Origin: Rugalucina vietnamica
Taxonomy: Eukaryota; Mollusca; Bivalvia; Lucinida; Lucinidae
Direction: 5' to 3'
Length of the DNA stretch: 64,000 nt
Assembly: GCA_964017185.1 (NCBI GenBank)
Contig: OZ024874.1
Span: forward strand, 14,937,957-15,001,956
The position numbers and the translations under genes are program-made. Within the stretch, counting starts at the first letter, position 1, and each line of letters opens with the position of its first letter. Below the pieces are notes generated by a model. The model did no database searches, was not told the origin of the DNA, and saw only the letters and a program-made list of their open reading frames with translations. Positions 57,801 through 64,000 of the stretch are shown here, piece by piece.

Positions 57801-60800
57801 AACATAGGCCAGCCAATCCTTAAAGCAGTTAAGGATGGCTGCAATTAAAAGTTTAAATACTGCACTGGAGATTATTGTATGTGAAGTCTTGACATCCACC
57901 CGTATACTGTATTCCATTTTAGATCTGATAGAATGTTTGCATGATAGTATATGTATGTTTGCAAACAACAGTTTTCACTTTGTTTACATGAGAAAATAAT
58001 TGTGAAAATTTGGATTCATTTACAGTGTCATGGACATTCTTGGCCGGCCCACAAGTTCATACTGATGTCTCGCTGCTCAAACTTCCAAGGTCTACTCAAC
58101 AAGTACTCAAACAACAACAACGACTCCGAGATAGCAACCATCAACATTCCTGATGTACACCCACAAATCCTAGAGCAACTCGTGAAGTTTGTCTACACTA
58201 ATTCTTGTGACTTGCTAAGCATAGGAGCAAAGTTCAAGCTCTCAGAATTGGACCGTTCCGAGGATATATTTCACATGGATCTGGATGTATCCTATACCGG
58301 AGATAACAAAAAGTCGGCATTTGAGGTGAATCAGAGACATAAGAGTAACAAGAATGAGTCTAACCAGGCTGCTGGACATTCAGGGGACAATCCTATCAAG
58401 CTGTTACAAGATGTTTCCAGGAGATGGGGAATAAAAGGACTAGCCAAAAGGTGTCTTTTAGTTTTGCCTATACTAGATTGGAGTATTAAATTAATGGAAA
58501 ATATTGCTCACTTTCATGTAAATATACTAGCATCTGTTTTAGCAAGAATAAGTTACCAGTTCTTTGAAAGAATGGTTACTTATTCAGAGGATTGTCTGTA
58601 CATTTACCAGCAATTAAGTTTAAACATTATTTATTTTACTTCAGTTACACAGAAAGCGCAATGAAATTATATAATTCCACAGCATTAGCTGGAGTTGAGC
58701 AGAAAATAAAGGAAAAAATTGTAGTTCATTTGTCTTTGATTTGGAAAGTGAAAAATGAAAACACTTGCTGATTTTCATCATTTTTGCTAGCTATTTGGGT
58801 TTCAGTCAGTGTCGTGTGATCTTTTACAGGTTAGAAGCCGTGAAGTACAGTCGTGGACAGATACTATCGTCTGGGAAGCAGATACAGAAACCTAAACTCA
58901 GTTTCAACAGACATAAACTCAGGTAATTGGAAATACAAGAAAGTATGTTCTGGCTAGGAACATGCACTTCATTTCTGAATATGATAAGAAGGCCAAAAAA
59001 GTGTTTTGACATGGGTTCATGTCATCTGCTGCCCACAATTTCATTAAGAAAGCCTTTTTATGGGAGCATAAACCAGATTGCTTGCAGAGTCAAACTATAT
59101 TGCAAATTGGAATTATAAGCAGATTAATTTAAGTGGGTAAATAAATTCCGTAATGTTGGCTTTTACATTTAAATTTGATTAGACAGTATGAAGCATACTC
59201 TCAATTGCCATTTGAGCCACCACACCAGAAAACTGACAATGTGCATATGCGAATACAAAGTAGCAGATCAGCTGTGCATTTACTTGATCAGCGCCATTGT
59301 TTTCACCCCATAGATAATACAATGACTCATCATTCTAAATCTGAAATTTCAAGCTTCTAGCCTTCTTCTGTGACTGTACATGCCGCTTTGTGTTGGGCTG
59401 GTCGGAAACCTAGATTGTTGTTTTTCTCATTTATTCCAGGGATTCCAAGTTGGACCTGTGTGATGTTAGCATCAAGTCAGAGGATAATCAGCTGTTTCAC
59501 TGCCATAAATGTATACTGGTGGCTAGACTGGAGTACTTTCACAGTATGCTGGCTAGTGGCTGGATGGAGGTATGTAAAAATGTTTTGTTTTTCCTTGAGT
59601 AGGTTCAAATGAGCCAGACTTTTGCCTATGCGAAAACAAAGGCACAGACCAGCTTGGCGGTAACCGCGAAGCTGGTCAGCGCCTTTGTTTTCGCTACTCT
59701 GATAGTACAATCCCTCTTCTTCTTAAATCCGAAATTTCAAGTTTCTAGCCTGCCTATGTGACAGCACAGGTTGGTTTGTATCGAACCTGGTCGGAAACCT
59801 CGAAGACCGGGCTCAAATAAGAATGTGGTAGAGAAATCGGGGTCTGTGTTATCTGAGGACAAGCAACTATTTCACTGCCATAAATGTATACTGGTGGCTA
59901 GACTGAAGTACTTCCACAGTATGCTGGCCAGTGGTTGGATGGAGGTGAGTAGAAATGTGCTTCTTTTTTTTTCCTTAATTATTTTCAAATAAGAATGTGT
60001 CAGCAAACTCAGGTACTGTGTTATCGGAGGATAACCAACCGTTTCACTGTCAGAAATGTATACTAGTGGCTAGACTGGAGTACTTCCATAGCATGCTGGC
60101 CAGTGGTTGGATGGAGGTATTCCTTCATTTTTGTAGCCTATTGTTTAACAAAGAAAAATGGGAATTAGTTGGGAAAAATAGGAATTTATTTGATAGAAAT
60201 TTGAATCACCAGCCCCTGAATTTGTATATGCCATCAACTATTTTCTCACATGACAATTAACAGGGAAAAAGAAGCTGCAAAATACCTGTGTTTTCGCTTG
60301 ACTTGTTTTAACTTTCTTAATTATGAATAATTTGTTTCTTGTAGACATCTAGTAATGCAGCCTTGACCTTGCCTATACCCGGAGATATACTGGAGATACT
60401 GCTAGACTTTCTCTATACTGACGAGTCAGACTTTGTCTCTAGTAAGTCAATCCTGTTATTCCTAACCCCAAATTTGTATTCATGTAAATCAAGTTCTTTT
60501 ATACAGAACTTCTAACAAAATGAATGGTGTTAAATAGTTTAAACATCTTCCAATCATTCCTGATACACTGATCAATTGGTGTACTTTTCAAACCTGCCAT
60601 GCAATTGTTGCAAGTCAACATGTTTCTTGCAAAAAGTAGGCATAGAAAACCCCAAAAACTGACACAAGTAATTTGAAATCCACACAACAGGTGGAAAAGA
60701 AAAGGACAATACAAAACACAGTTTTGTGTTGTCCTTTTCTTTTCCACCTGTTGTGTGGATTTCAATTACAGTATGTAGGAAGACGAAAAGGACTAGCTCT

Positions 60801-63077
60801 TTCCCAGCGAGATTGCCATCTAAGCTTCATAACAGTAATGATTTATTTTCAGATTGTCAGAATGTAGAGCTACTTTGTAATATTCTAGTCGTAGCAGACC
60901 AAATGTTGGTGACAAGACTCAAGGAAATATGTGAGGCTGTCATAGCTACACTCAGTAAGTGGTTGATATTTTCTGTTACAATGATAGGAGACTTTCCCCT
61001 TGCTTGCATAATAATAATGTAGTTACACAATGTAGAATAAAAAATGATACTGTTTTTCAAACATCACTTTGTAAAGCCATCTTGTTTCTATTCTTCTTAA
61101 AGGCAATAGGCTTGACATATTGTTCTCTCATTCACCCATTTTGATTTTCTCAGAGTGAACTATCCCACCAAGCTGTCTTATCTTGTCTTTAGGCGGCGTA
61201 ACATTGTTTCAGCACAAGACCAACATAATAAATGTGTATCTGTGTTACAGTCAAATGTTTGGCGGGATTTCTACAATGGCAGAAAGCTGAATGATATTGA
61301 TGGTTTTAACATCTTTTATTCTGTTTATGGTGTATTACAATCAAAATAGTTCAGCTGTGTTGGGTGATTTGTCCATCAGTTGTTTGAATGTTAATCACTT
61401 GATCTATGCGCTCATGATTTAATCGTCTTTACAACTGACCTCCAAACAGTGATATACTACTTGACAAATCACTGCTGGAGCTGATCTATTTCTTAAATGA
61501 CAAATACTGATAACAAGACAAATCGTTCTTTCCATTTCCAGTAACTCTACGCAATGTAGGAGAGCTGTTGGAGTTTGCCAGCATGTACAACGCTGACCAG
61601 TTGAAAGCCACATGTCAGCAGTATATAGCTATCAATCTAGCAGCTCTACTGGAGGCAAGGTTAGTTTGAAGACACTCGGTAGAACTTCGCTGTTTCATAG
61701 TTTTACTGATCTTTAAAAAGATTAATTTGGAGCATTGCAGAGGCTCCATGGTAGATTGTTCAACTTGAAAAGGAGCACCAGAGATACAATGGCTACCTCT
61801 GAGGTGGTGTTATGTCTTTGAGCAATTCATATTCACTTTCATAGTACAGTTTGTAAAACCCAGGAAATATTGGTTTTGCCCCGACAAGTCACATGACTGA
61901 AAAGTTGTTGGATTGGATTATCAAACAGCCATACAAATTAATTATTCTCTTTATGAGAGAATACAAATATATAAATACAGTTTCCAATTATAAAAAAAAA
62001 AAACATAAGAAAAAAAATTATGTTTAGGTTTTTAAGTTTCAACAGTAGAACAAGCTTTATTTGGCTTTTTACTATCATGCTGTTCTTCACTAATTTGAAG
62101 GGCATGGAAAAAAATTAAATGCTTTTATTTTTTCTAGATTGTTAGAAATGTTGAGTGAAGATGTGATGCGAGAATTGATTCAGTATTATAGAAACCTTGT
62201 AAGTTGCTGTAAATTTGTTTCAAGTGAAAATAGTGCAATTTTATTCATTATTGCTTATAGTTATTGCCAAAATGAAAATTTGATTACCCTTTAGTAAGCT
62301 TTTGAAATTTGTCTTTTGTATGTTTAGTTTACATTCTCTAACATATGTGTAAATCACAACTTTATAATAACACTCTTGTTGGGGTCCAAGCCAGTTTCTG
62401 TGTAAGCAGCCCTATCCATGTAGCAGAATTTGTCTAAAAATGGCTATTTTGGGTCCATCACTGATCAGTATTATATCCATAACTGTGCAGTAATGAACTG
62501 TGTAAAAAGGTTGATATATAATATGAAAATACAAATGCAGATATGTTTGTACTTCAGAGGAATAGATCAAGCTCTAGTTCATCAAAATTGATGTGTATTT
62601 AGGAGAAAATTGATTCTGATCTCAGTTTTAAAAGTAGTTTCTTTGAAAATAGTCTATGTTACTCTCAATACAGGTCTTGAAAGTAAGGAAAAAATAATGT
62701 CAACAAGTCCTTGCTTGCTCATGTTACAGATCCCCAACATGTCACGAAGACATCTCACCCCCTTTGATGAAGGCCCTGAGAAATGGTACCTAGAATCTCT
62801 AGTCAATGAAGAAATGCCCCCTACCCACACAACGGGAATCTCGCTAGATAACAAGAAAATAAAATCCAAGAGAAAAAGACACAGGACTAAAAGTGGTACA
62901 GATGAGGGTCAAGAGGTCAAAGGTCAAGGTCAGGGGTCAAGAGGTCAGAGGAGGGTCTCAGAGAGGCAGCTGTCCATTAGTTCCGATGTTAGTGCCAAGT
63001 CGGATGAAGAGATGGTTGAAGTTATGGAGAAGTTGAATGTCAAAGATACTTCAGAGAGCTCGACTAAACAGATAAAG
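43882..63077 (+). CDS. IBTK: IBTK orthologue (ankyrin-RCC1-BTB protein), 5' 20 coding exons, partial
   Basis: Joining 43882-44202, 44556-44652, 45095-45234, 46687-46797, 47149-47234, 47536-47620, 47992-48109, 48383-48560, 48991-49111, 49670-49859, 54410-54578, 55014-55119, 58026-58450, 58830-58922, 59440-59569, 60345-60441, 60853-60954, 61542-61659, 62138-62198 and 62730-63077 gives 3096 nt, or 1032 codons without a stop. All introns are GT-AG. The order is ankyrin repeats (~1-140), RCC1 repeats (~140-480), BTB1 (~560-700), BTB2 (~747-856), a BACK-like helical part (~857-916) and a basic Ser-rich tail. This order is diagnostic of IBTK. The human protein binds BTK and acts as a CUL3 substrate adaptor for PDCD4; here the CUL3 role is inferred. 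The C-terminal ~300 residues lie outside the window. Confidence 0.93.
44556..44652 (+). CDS. IBTK: IBTK coding exon 2 (end of ankyrin region)
   Basis: Residues ~108-140 (SDLYTRDHEGLGPLDIAMKD). The acceptor TTAAG|TAC has a weak pyrimidine tract but the frame and homology fit. Donor CAG|GTATGC; one base carries over. Confidence 0.85.
45095..45234 (+). CDS. IBTK: IBTK coding exon 3 (first RCC1 repeat)
   Basis: Acceptor GTAACAG|TC. It contains EVYTWGDNSNFTLGH, the first RCC1-type blade. Donor CAG|GTAAAC; phase 0. Confidence 0.93.
46200..46476 (+). mobile_element. MITE family C, copy 8, in IBTK intron 3
   Basis: Ends ATTATGAAAACATGCCCATG and CGGACATGTTTTCGTCATGA. Central hairpin GTGGGTACACGTTAGAACTG CCTCACTAAGGCGGTTCT. 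Uninterrupted. Confidence 0.75.
46485..46655 (+). mobile_element. SINE remnant in IBTK intron 3
   Basis: It has a B-box-like GCAGTTTAAACCCCACTGG and the SINE tail CTTAACGGGGACATAAACCA AATAAAC. The A-box half is degenerate. Confidence 0.45.
46687..46797 (+). CDS. IBTK: IBTK coding exon 4 (RCC1 repeat)
   Basis: Acceptor TTCCTTGCAG|ATT. Contains KYHTVFMSQDGTVYTCGHG and GGRLGH. Donor TTG|GTAAGT; 37 codons, phase 0 on both sides. Confidence 0.93.
46950..47050. repeat. Degenerate family A remnant in IBTK intron 4
   Basis: GATTCAGAACAAACTTAGCT GTGCGACCACTGAAGATG..ATTAAATTTTGAATT echoes the left half of family A. Very diverged. Confidence 0.35.
47149..47234 (+). CDS. IBTK: IBTK coding exon 5 (RCC1 repeat)
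   Basis: Acceptor TTTGCCAG|GTT. Reads VPKQIQGLKSEVVTHIAAA then RDHSVFLTQ. Donor AAAG|GTTGGT; two bases carry over. Confidence 0.92.
47536..47620 (+). CDS. IBTK: IBTK coding exon 6 (RCC1 repeat)
   Basis: Acceptor TTCGTAG|C. Reads HHVYSCGLNEYQQLGLTPIP. Donor ACAG|GTTTGT; phase 0. Confidence 0.92.
47992..48109 (+). CDS. IBTK: IBTK coding exon 7 (RCC1 repeat)
   Basis: Acceptor CTCTTTAACAG|TTG. Reads KGRQVIGLCAGRFHTVLYTK then VFTFGLNAGQL. Donor TTGG|GTAAGC; one base carries over. Confidence 0.92.
48383..48560 (+). CDS. IBTK: IBTK coding exon 8 (RCC1 region)
   Basis: Acceptor GTTTCTAG|GC. Contains QPRQVSALNQKDILVAMVTC and CDIYVLHEYQCRKIASK. Donor CCAA|GTAAGT; two bases carry over. Confidence 0.92.
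48584..48845. repeat. Degenerate family A remnant and a TCTCACATTC repeat fragment in IBTK intron 8
   Basis: 48584-48760 shows decayed family A landmarks (TTTCTGACCAAGTTGGACAT AAACC; GTGGCACCTTTATCGGC). 48803-48842 matches the element at 27126. Confidence 0.4.
48991..49111 (+). CDS. IBTK: IBTK coding exon 9
   Basis: Acceptor TTTCTGTAG|A. Reads IVTVQVVGGNLDHTDSQILR and ENGGKELVISLLNQSGK. Donor CAAG|GTAGGC; phase 0. Confidence 0.9.
49178..49375. mobile_element. Diverged MITE with TTTACAGTA end in IBTK intron 9
   Basis: AATATTTGGGAATTCATTGCC, AACTCGCTAATAC and CAAACATTTCTGACTTTACA GTA match the element at 2527-2752. Confidence 0.45.
49531..49645 (+). pseudogene. Broken duplicate of IBTK exon 10
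   Basis: It begins, like the true exon, with GTATTTATCTGGCGAGTRAG after a good acceptor (GTTATCACAG). It stays similar through CAAGCGACT, then has a net 17-nt deletion and reads into TAA (GTC TAA). It resumes similarity to GACARGCATTC. It sits only 24 bp upstream of the intact exon. It is a relic or possibly a poison exon. Confidence 0.85.
49670..49859 (+). CDS. IBTK: IBTK coding exon 10 (end of RCC1 region)
   Basis: Acceptor ACCTTATAG|GTA. Reads VFIWRVSSPTLKRAHWLIKR, then NMAIVTTDGQAFSCTLTSK. Donor AAAG|GTTTGG; one base carries over. This copy is chosen over the one at 49531 because it is uninterrupted and keeps frame. Confidence 0.92.
49880..50050 (+). mobile_element. MITE family A, copy 21, left part, in IBTK intron 10
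   Basis: It runs from TCACATGGCTAAACCAACAA through GGCGCTGATCAGC to TTTTACTGCA. The right part resumes at 53271 after a 3.22-kb insertion. Confidence 0.75.
50708..50767. repeat. (TC)n(TG)n microsatellite
   Basis: About 16 TC/CT dinucleotides followed by about 14 TG dinucleotides, inside the hAT-like element. Confidence 0.95.
50825..51053 (-). mobile_element. MITE family A, copy 22, nested in the hAT-like element
   Basis: Ends TGAGCCGCCGCATAAGCGAA and TTTTCTCATGCGAAGGCTAA. Core is ACCTGTGCAGTATCTGCACTT. It is younger than the hAT-like insertion that split copy 21. Confidence 0.8.
51826..51854. repeat. Poly-T tract
   Basis: 29 thymines. It may be the reverse-strand tail of a retroposon, but no body was recognised to its right. 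Confidence 0.6.
52086..52222 (+). mobile_element. Family B 3'-end fragment
   Basis: ACCACACATTGCTACATACA CTATAAAGAAGCTCTGGG and TTATAAGCTCACTTGATAAG CCTTTGGCTCAGGTAAGCTA match the last unit and hairpin of family B copy 2. Confidence 0.65.
52639..52895 (+). repeat. Second copy of the repeat found in the pogo element
   Basis: GTAGCCAAAGATCAGAAAAA ... GAAAACATATCGTAAGCCGA ATTAGCAGCTATTTTCCCAA aligns with 35861-36115. Confidence 0.65.
53271..53345 (+). mobile_element. MITE family A, copy 21, right part
   Basis: TTACTGCACAGCTGATCTGC, TATGCAGATAGTTTGTTTTC and TGATGCGGCAGATCA continue the copy interrupted at 50050. Confidence 0.75.
53352..53490 (+). mobile_element. SINE remnant in IBTK intron 10
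   Basis: tRNA-like GGCTTCTTTGGCCTAGTGGT AAAACC head; tail TGAAACTTTAAACCACAGTC and GTGGGACATAAAATC. Confidence 0.5.
53638..54170 (-). mobile_element. Family B, copy 4, single-unit, in IBTK intron 10
   Basis: Read on the minus strand: AGAGGACCAATGGTCCTCTA then GCTCACCTGAGATC, one ~460-bp unit, and GTGAGCCTAACGGCTCAGGT GAGCTAAA. It shows that the internal array can be as short as one unit. Confidence 0.65.
54175..54290. mobile_element. Family A hairpin remnant, rearranged
   Basis: AAAACAAAGACGCAGATCAG and GCTGATCAGCATCTTTGTTG bracket several shuffled GTGCAGATCAGCTGTGCAG words, as if the hairpin had been duplicated and partly inverted. Confidence 0.6.
54297..54380 (+). pseudogene. Partial duplicate of IBTK exon 11, upstream
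   Basis: TCGCTGCTGGATCTGCTGCT ACAGGACGAGTCAGAG matches the exon's first third, then jumps (internal deletion) to AAACTTTGCTGT of the last third. It ends near a copied donor, CTG|GTAATGTC. It cannot replace the real exon. Confidence 0.8.
54410..54578 (+). CDS. IBTK: IBTK coding exon 11 (linker before BTB1)
   Basis: Acceptor CAATTTCAG|AG. Reads LKEDDFGQMSLLDLLLQDES and GDKKGRNFAVLQSLPNT. Donor CATG|GTAATT; two bases carry over. Confidence 0.9.
54622..54690 (+). pseudogene. Partial duplicate of IBTK exon 11, downstream
   Basis: CCAAATATACACAGCTGGGG ATAGGAAGGGCAGAAACTTT GCCATACTGCAGTCACTGCC TAATTCATG then GTAATG repeats the 3' half of the exon with its donor, missing the CGTGCGTGCTACGTCAC segment. 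Confidence 0.8.
55014..55119 (+). CDS. IBTK: IBTK coding exon 12 (start of BTB1)
   Basis: Acceptor TTTCTATTTATAG|T. Reads SSSEMIDSFSKLLDEADEFD and SIHDIVLQ. Donor CAA|GTAAGG; phase 0. Confidence 0.92.
55340..56000 (+). repeat. ~179-bp tandem array, about four units
   Basis: TATCTTGACAACCACTCATC-type words recur at 55361, 55540, 55720 and 55897. Each unit holds CATTCCATGGCATCRGRYCC CTGGGTCCA and GGGGTGGGGCTRGAGGTTAA. Confidence 0.85.
56090..57545 (+). repeat. 128-bp tandem array with repeated AGGTCAnnnTGACCT
   Basis: The CACGGTTCAGTGATTTTGCC word recurs near 56264, 56392, 56520, 56648, 56777, 56905, 57033, 57161, 57289 and 57417 (128-129 bp). Units tend to alternate between a TCAGATTATGAGTGAGTATG form and a TTCACAATATGAGTGAG / AAAGTRTGWWTGCGTATGAC form. 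The hormone-response-like palindrome is present in most units. Confidence 0.92.
58026..58450 (+). CDS. IBTK: IBTK coding exon 13 (BTB1 and following linker)
   Basis: The longest exon in the window. Acceptor TTCATTTACAG|TGT. It carries HGHSWPAHKFILMSRCSNFQ and QILEQLVKFVYTNSCDLL of BTB1, then a charged linker with DNPIKLLQDVSRRWGIKGLA. Donor AAAAG|GTGTCT; two bases carry over. Confidence 0.93.
58830..58922 (+). CDS. IBTK: IBTK coding exon 14 (inter-BTB linker)
   Basis: Acceptor CTTTTACAG|G. Reads LEAVKYSRGQILSSGKQIQK and LSFNRHKL. Donor CTCAG|GTAATT; two bases carry over. Confidence 0.88.
59213..59431 (-). mobile_element. MITE family A, copy 23, abutting IBTK exon 15
   Basis: Starts TGAGCCACCACACCAGAAAA. 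Its far end (GATTGTTGTTTTTCTCAT) sits immediately before TTATTCCAG, so it forms the pyrimidine-rich tract of the exon 15 acceptor. Confidence 0.75.
59440..59569 (+). CDS. IBTK: IBTK coding exon 15 (first exon of BTB2)
   Basis: Reads DSKLDLCDVSIKSEDNQLFH, CHKCILVARLEYFHSMLA and SGWME, a classical BTB opening. Acceptor TTATTCCAG|G completes the split Arg codon from exon 14. Donor GAG|GTATGT; phase 0. Confidence 0.92.
59610..59815 (-). mobile_element. MITE family A, copy 24, between BTB2 exon copies
   Basis: Starts TGAGCCAGACTTTTGCC; core CTTGGCGGTAACCGCGAAG; ends GAAGACCGGGCTCA. It separates exon 15 from its first duplicate. Confidence 0.75.
59822..59944 (+). CDS. Possible extra BTB2 exon, copy B (123 nt, in frame)
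   Basis: Open 41 codons: VVEKSGSVLSEDKQ, LFHCHKCILVARLKYFHSML and ASGWME. It matches exon 15 from SED onward, but the LDLCDVSIK segment is replaced. It starts after CAAATAAG, phase 0 on both sides, with a consensus donor GAG|GTGAGT. The upstream pyrimidine tract is missing because the family A copy 24 end lies there. It is a cassette exon or a relic. Confidence 0.45.
59994..60116 (+). CDS. Possible extra BTB2 exon, copy C (123 nt, in frame)
   Basis: Open 41 codons: VSANSGTVLSEDNQ, PFHCQKCILVARLEYFHSML and ASGWME. It has a credible acceptor (TTTTTTTTCCTTAATTATTT TCAAATAAG) and donor GAG|GTATTC, and is symmetric (phase 0-0). Copies B and C are more alike than either is to exon 15. The putative intron between them is only 49 bp. 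Confidence 0.5.
60345..60441 (+). CDS. IBTK: IBTK coding exon 16 (BTB2)
   Basis: Acceptor GTTTCTTGTAG|ACA. Reads SSNAALTLPIPGDILEILLD and FLYTDESDFVS. Donor TCTA|GTAAGT; one base carries over. Confidence 0.92.
60675..60763. repeat. Hairpin with 43-nt arms in IBTK intron 16
   Basis: Left arm 60675-60717 and right arm 60721-60763 pair at 42 of 43 positions around ACA; the exception would be G-U in RNA. The arm begins GAAATCCACACAACAGGTGG. It lies 89 bp upstream of exon 17. It looks like a local inverted duplication rather than a known family. Confidence 0.9.
60853..60954 (+). CDS. IBTK: IBTK coding exon 17 (end of BTB2)
   Basis: Acceptor TTATTTTCAG|AT. Reads CQNVELLCNILVVADQMLVT and RLKEICEAVIATL. 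Donor CTCA|GTAAGT; one base carries over. Confidence 0.93.
61542..61659 (+). CDS. IBTK: IBTK coding exon 18 (BACK-like helices)
   Basis: Acceptor TTCCATTTCCAG|TA. Reads TLRNVGELLEFASMYNADQL and QQYIAINLAALLEA. Donor CAAG|GTTAGT; two bases carry over. Confidence 0.93.
62138..62198 (+). CDS. IBTK: IBTK coding exon 19
   Basis: Acceptor TTTTTTCTAG|A. Reads LLEMLSEDVMRELIQYYRNL. Donor CTT|GTAAGT; phase 0. Confidence 0.92.
62730..63077 (+). CDS. IBTK: IBTK coding exon 20 (basic/Ser-rich tail); gene continues beyond
   Basis: Acceptor CATGTTACAG|ATC. Reads IPNMSRRHLTPFDEGPEKWY, then a basic patch NKKIKSKRKRHRTK that could be a nuclear signal, and RQLSISSDVSAKSDEEMVEV. Donor AAAG|GTATAG; phase 0. 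A GGTCAAGGTCAGGGGTCAAG AGGTCA run inside the exon encodes the GQEVKGQGQGSRG stretch. Confidence 0.9.
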
Positions 63078-64000
63078 GTATAGAAAATAGTTACCACTAT
63101 AATATGCATACAAATATGAACCTTCCTGTGAGAAAATCAACATTTTGGGTTTCCAACTAGGTCGGACACAAATTAGGCTGTACAGCCACAGAAGAAGGCC
63201 AGAAGCTTGAAAATTCGGATGTACAAAGAAGACGGATTGTACGAAGTGTAAAATGTTGCCACTTTAATCTGAAGCAGAATTGTTCTATTGTATGGTTAAA
63301 TATATGTGTTTGTGTTAAAATACTAGGGGTAGCATAACACTTTAAAAATCCAACTTTTATATATAAAAAAAAAAAATAAAATAAAATAAAAAAGAATGTA
63401 AAAGTACATTATCAGGTGTATTTATGACAGGTATGCTATTTTTAGACCAGATAAGTATGTATTGATTATTGACATTTATGTAAATAAAGTCTATATAAAA
63501 TTCATGATATTTATAGATCAAAAACATACCTTAAAAGTTTAAATAGCAAAAAGAAAATCTTTATACCAGCAACTAGTCCATTTTCTTTTATTTTGAGATA
63601 TAACAAGTTTAATAGATAAATTTGCATAAAATGTATTATGCAGCTATATGTTTTTAGTAAATTACATATTTAAGGGCATTAAAAAAGAATTACAACATAA
63701 TTAATCAAATACTCAAACTTGATATCAGTAAACAGGAAAAGTTATATAGGTGTATTGAGGTTTAAACTTTTAATGATATGCGAACCCTAGATGTATAACC
63801 TTGCTAATAGTAAGGTCTCAGTTCTTCTGAGAATCGGAACAAGCCATAGCACTGAATTGTAAGAAATCCATAAATGTCTGGCTATGAAGACACAAACCAG
63901 CCTTAACTTCAAATGAGGTTTTAAGGAGGGCTGCAATTTAAATTTGCCTATGTGAACCTGTGCATGAGAAAACCAACAATTTGAGTTTCTGACCAGGTCT
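63078..64000 (+). other. IBTK intron 20 (start) with family A pieces
   Basis: 63111-63247 is the left half of a family A copy (GTGAGAAAATCAACATTTTG to ACGGATTGTAC). 63955-64000 is the beginning of another, of the CCTGTGCATGAGAAAACC subtype, cut by the window end. The rest is AT-rich with nothing recognisable. Confidence 0.6.

Overview
This is a eukaryotic, AT-rich, repeat-dense genomic window, most likely from a bivalve mollusc or a close lophotrochozoan relative. The evidence is a multi-exon gene with GT-AG introns, tRNA-derived SINEs, large families of palindromic MITEs, and elements carrying tandem arrays inside hairpin-ended bodies, as in bivalve pearl/Helentron-type repeats. No prokaryotic features are present. 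The species was not determined.

Layout. Positions 1-35297 hold no host gene that I can support. The stretch is a nested pile of non-autonomous transposons. Family A is a ~235-bp palindrome-cored MITE with TA target duplications and about 27 full, partial or degenerate copies in the window. Family C is a ~280-bp MITE with 8 copies. Family P has a 72-nt perfect palindrome in one copy. Family B consists of Helentron/pearl-like elements with internal 166-bp or 465-bp tandem arrays. There are also a 29-bp minisatellite (12370-13235), several SINEs with clear target-site duplications, and many nested insertions that give relative ages. Positions 35300-40371 are a complete 5.07-kb pogo/Tigger-type transposon with 23-bp terminal inverted repeats (TIRs), TA target duplication and an uninterrupted 711-codon DDE transposase. 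Positions 40589-41664 are a foldback-like element with ~150-bp inverted termini and an 8-bp target duplication.

Positions 43882-63077 carry the first 20 coding exons (1032 codons, every junction in frame) of an IBTK orthologue: ankyrin repeats, RCC1-type repeats, two BTB domains and a basic tail. The 3' end lies beyond the window. By homology it encodes a CUL3 ubiquitin-ligase substrate adaptor. Its introns contain a 3.2-kb hAT-like non-autonomous element inserted into an older MITE, an array of 128-bp units with eight perfect AGGTCAnnnTGACCT palindromes, and partial copies of its own exons. Exon 10 has one broken copy, exon 11 has one on each side, and the first BTB2 exon has two extra copies that remain open, symmetric and flanked by GT/AG sites.

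The strongest leads are the in-frame BTB2 exon copies, the apparently intact pogo element, the nuclear-receptor-site arrays, and the paired sequence changes in the two arms of the family A palindrome. All names come from reading motifs and repeats by eye; no database search was run.
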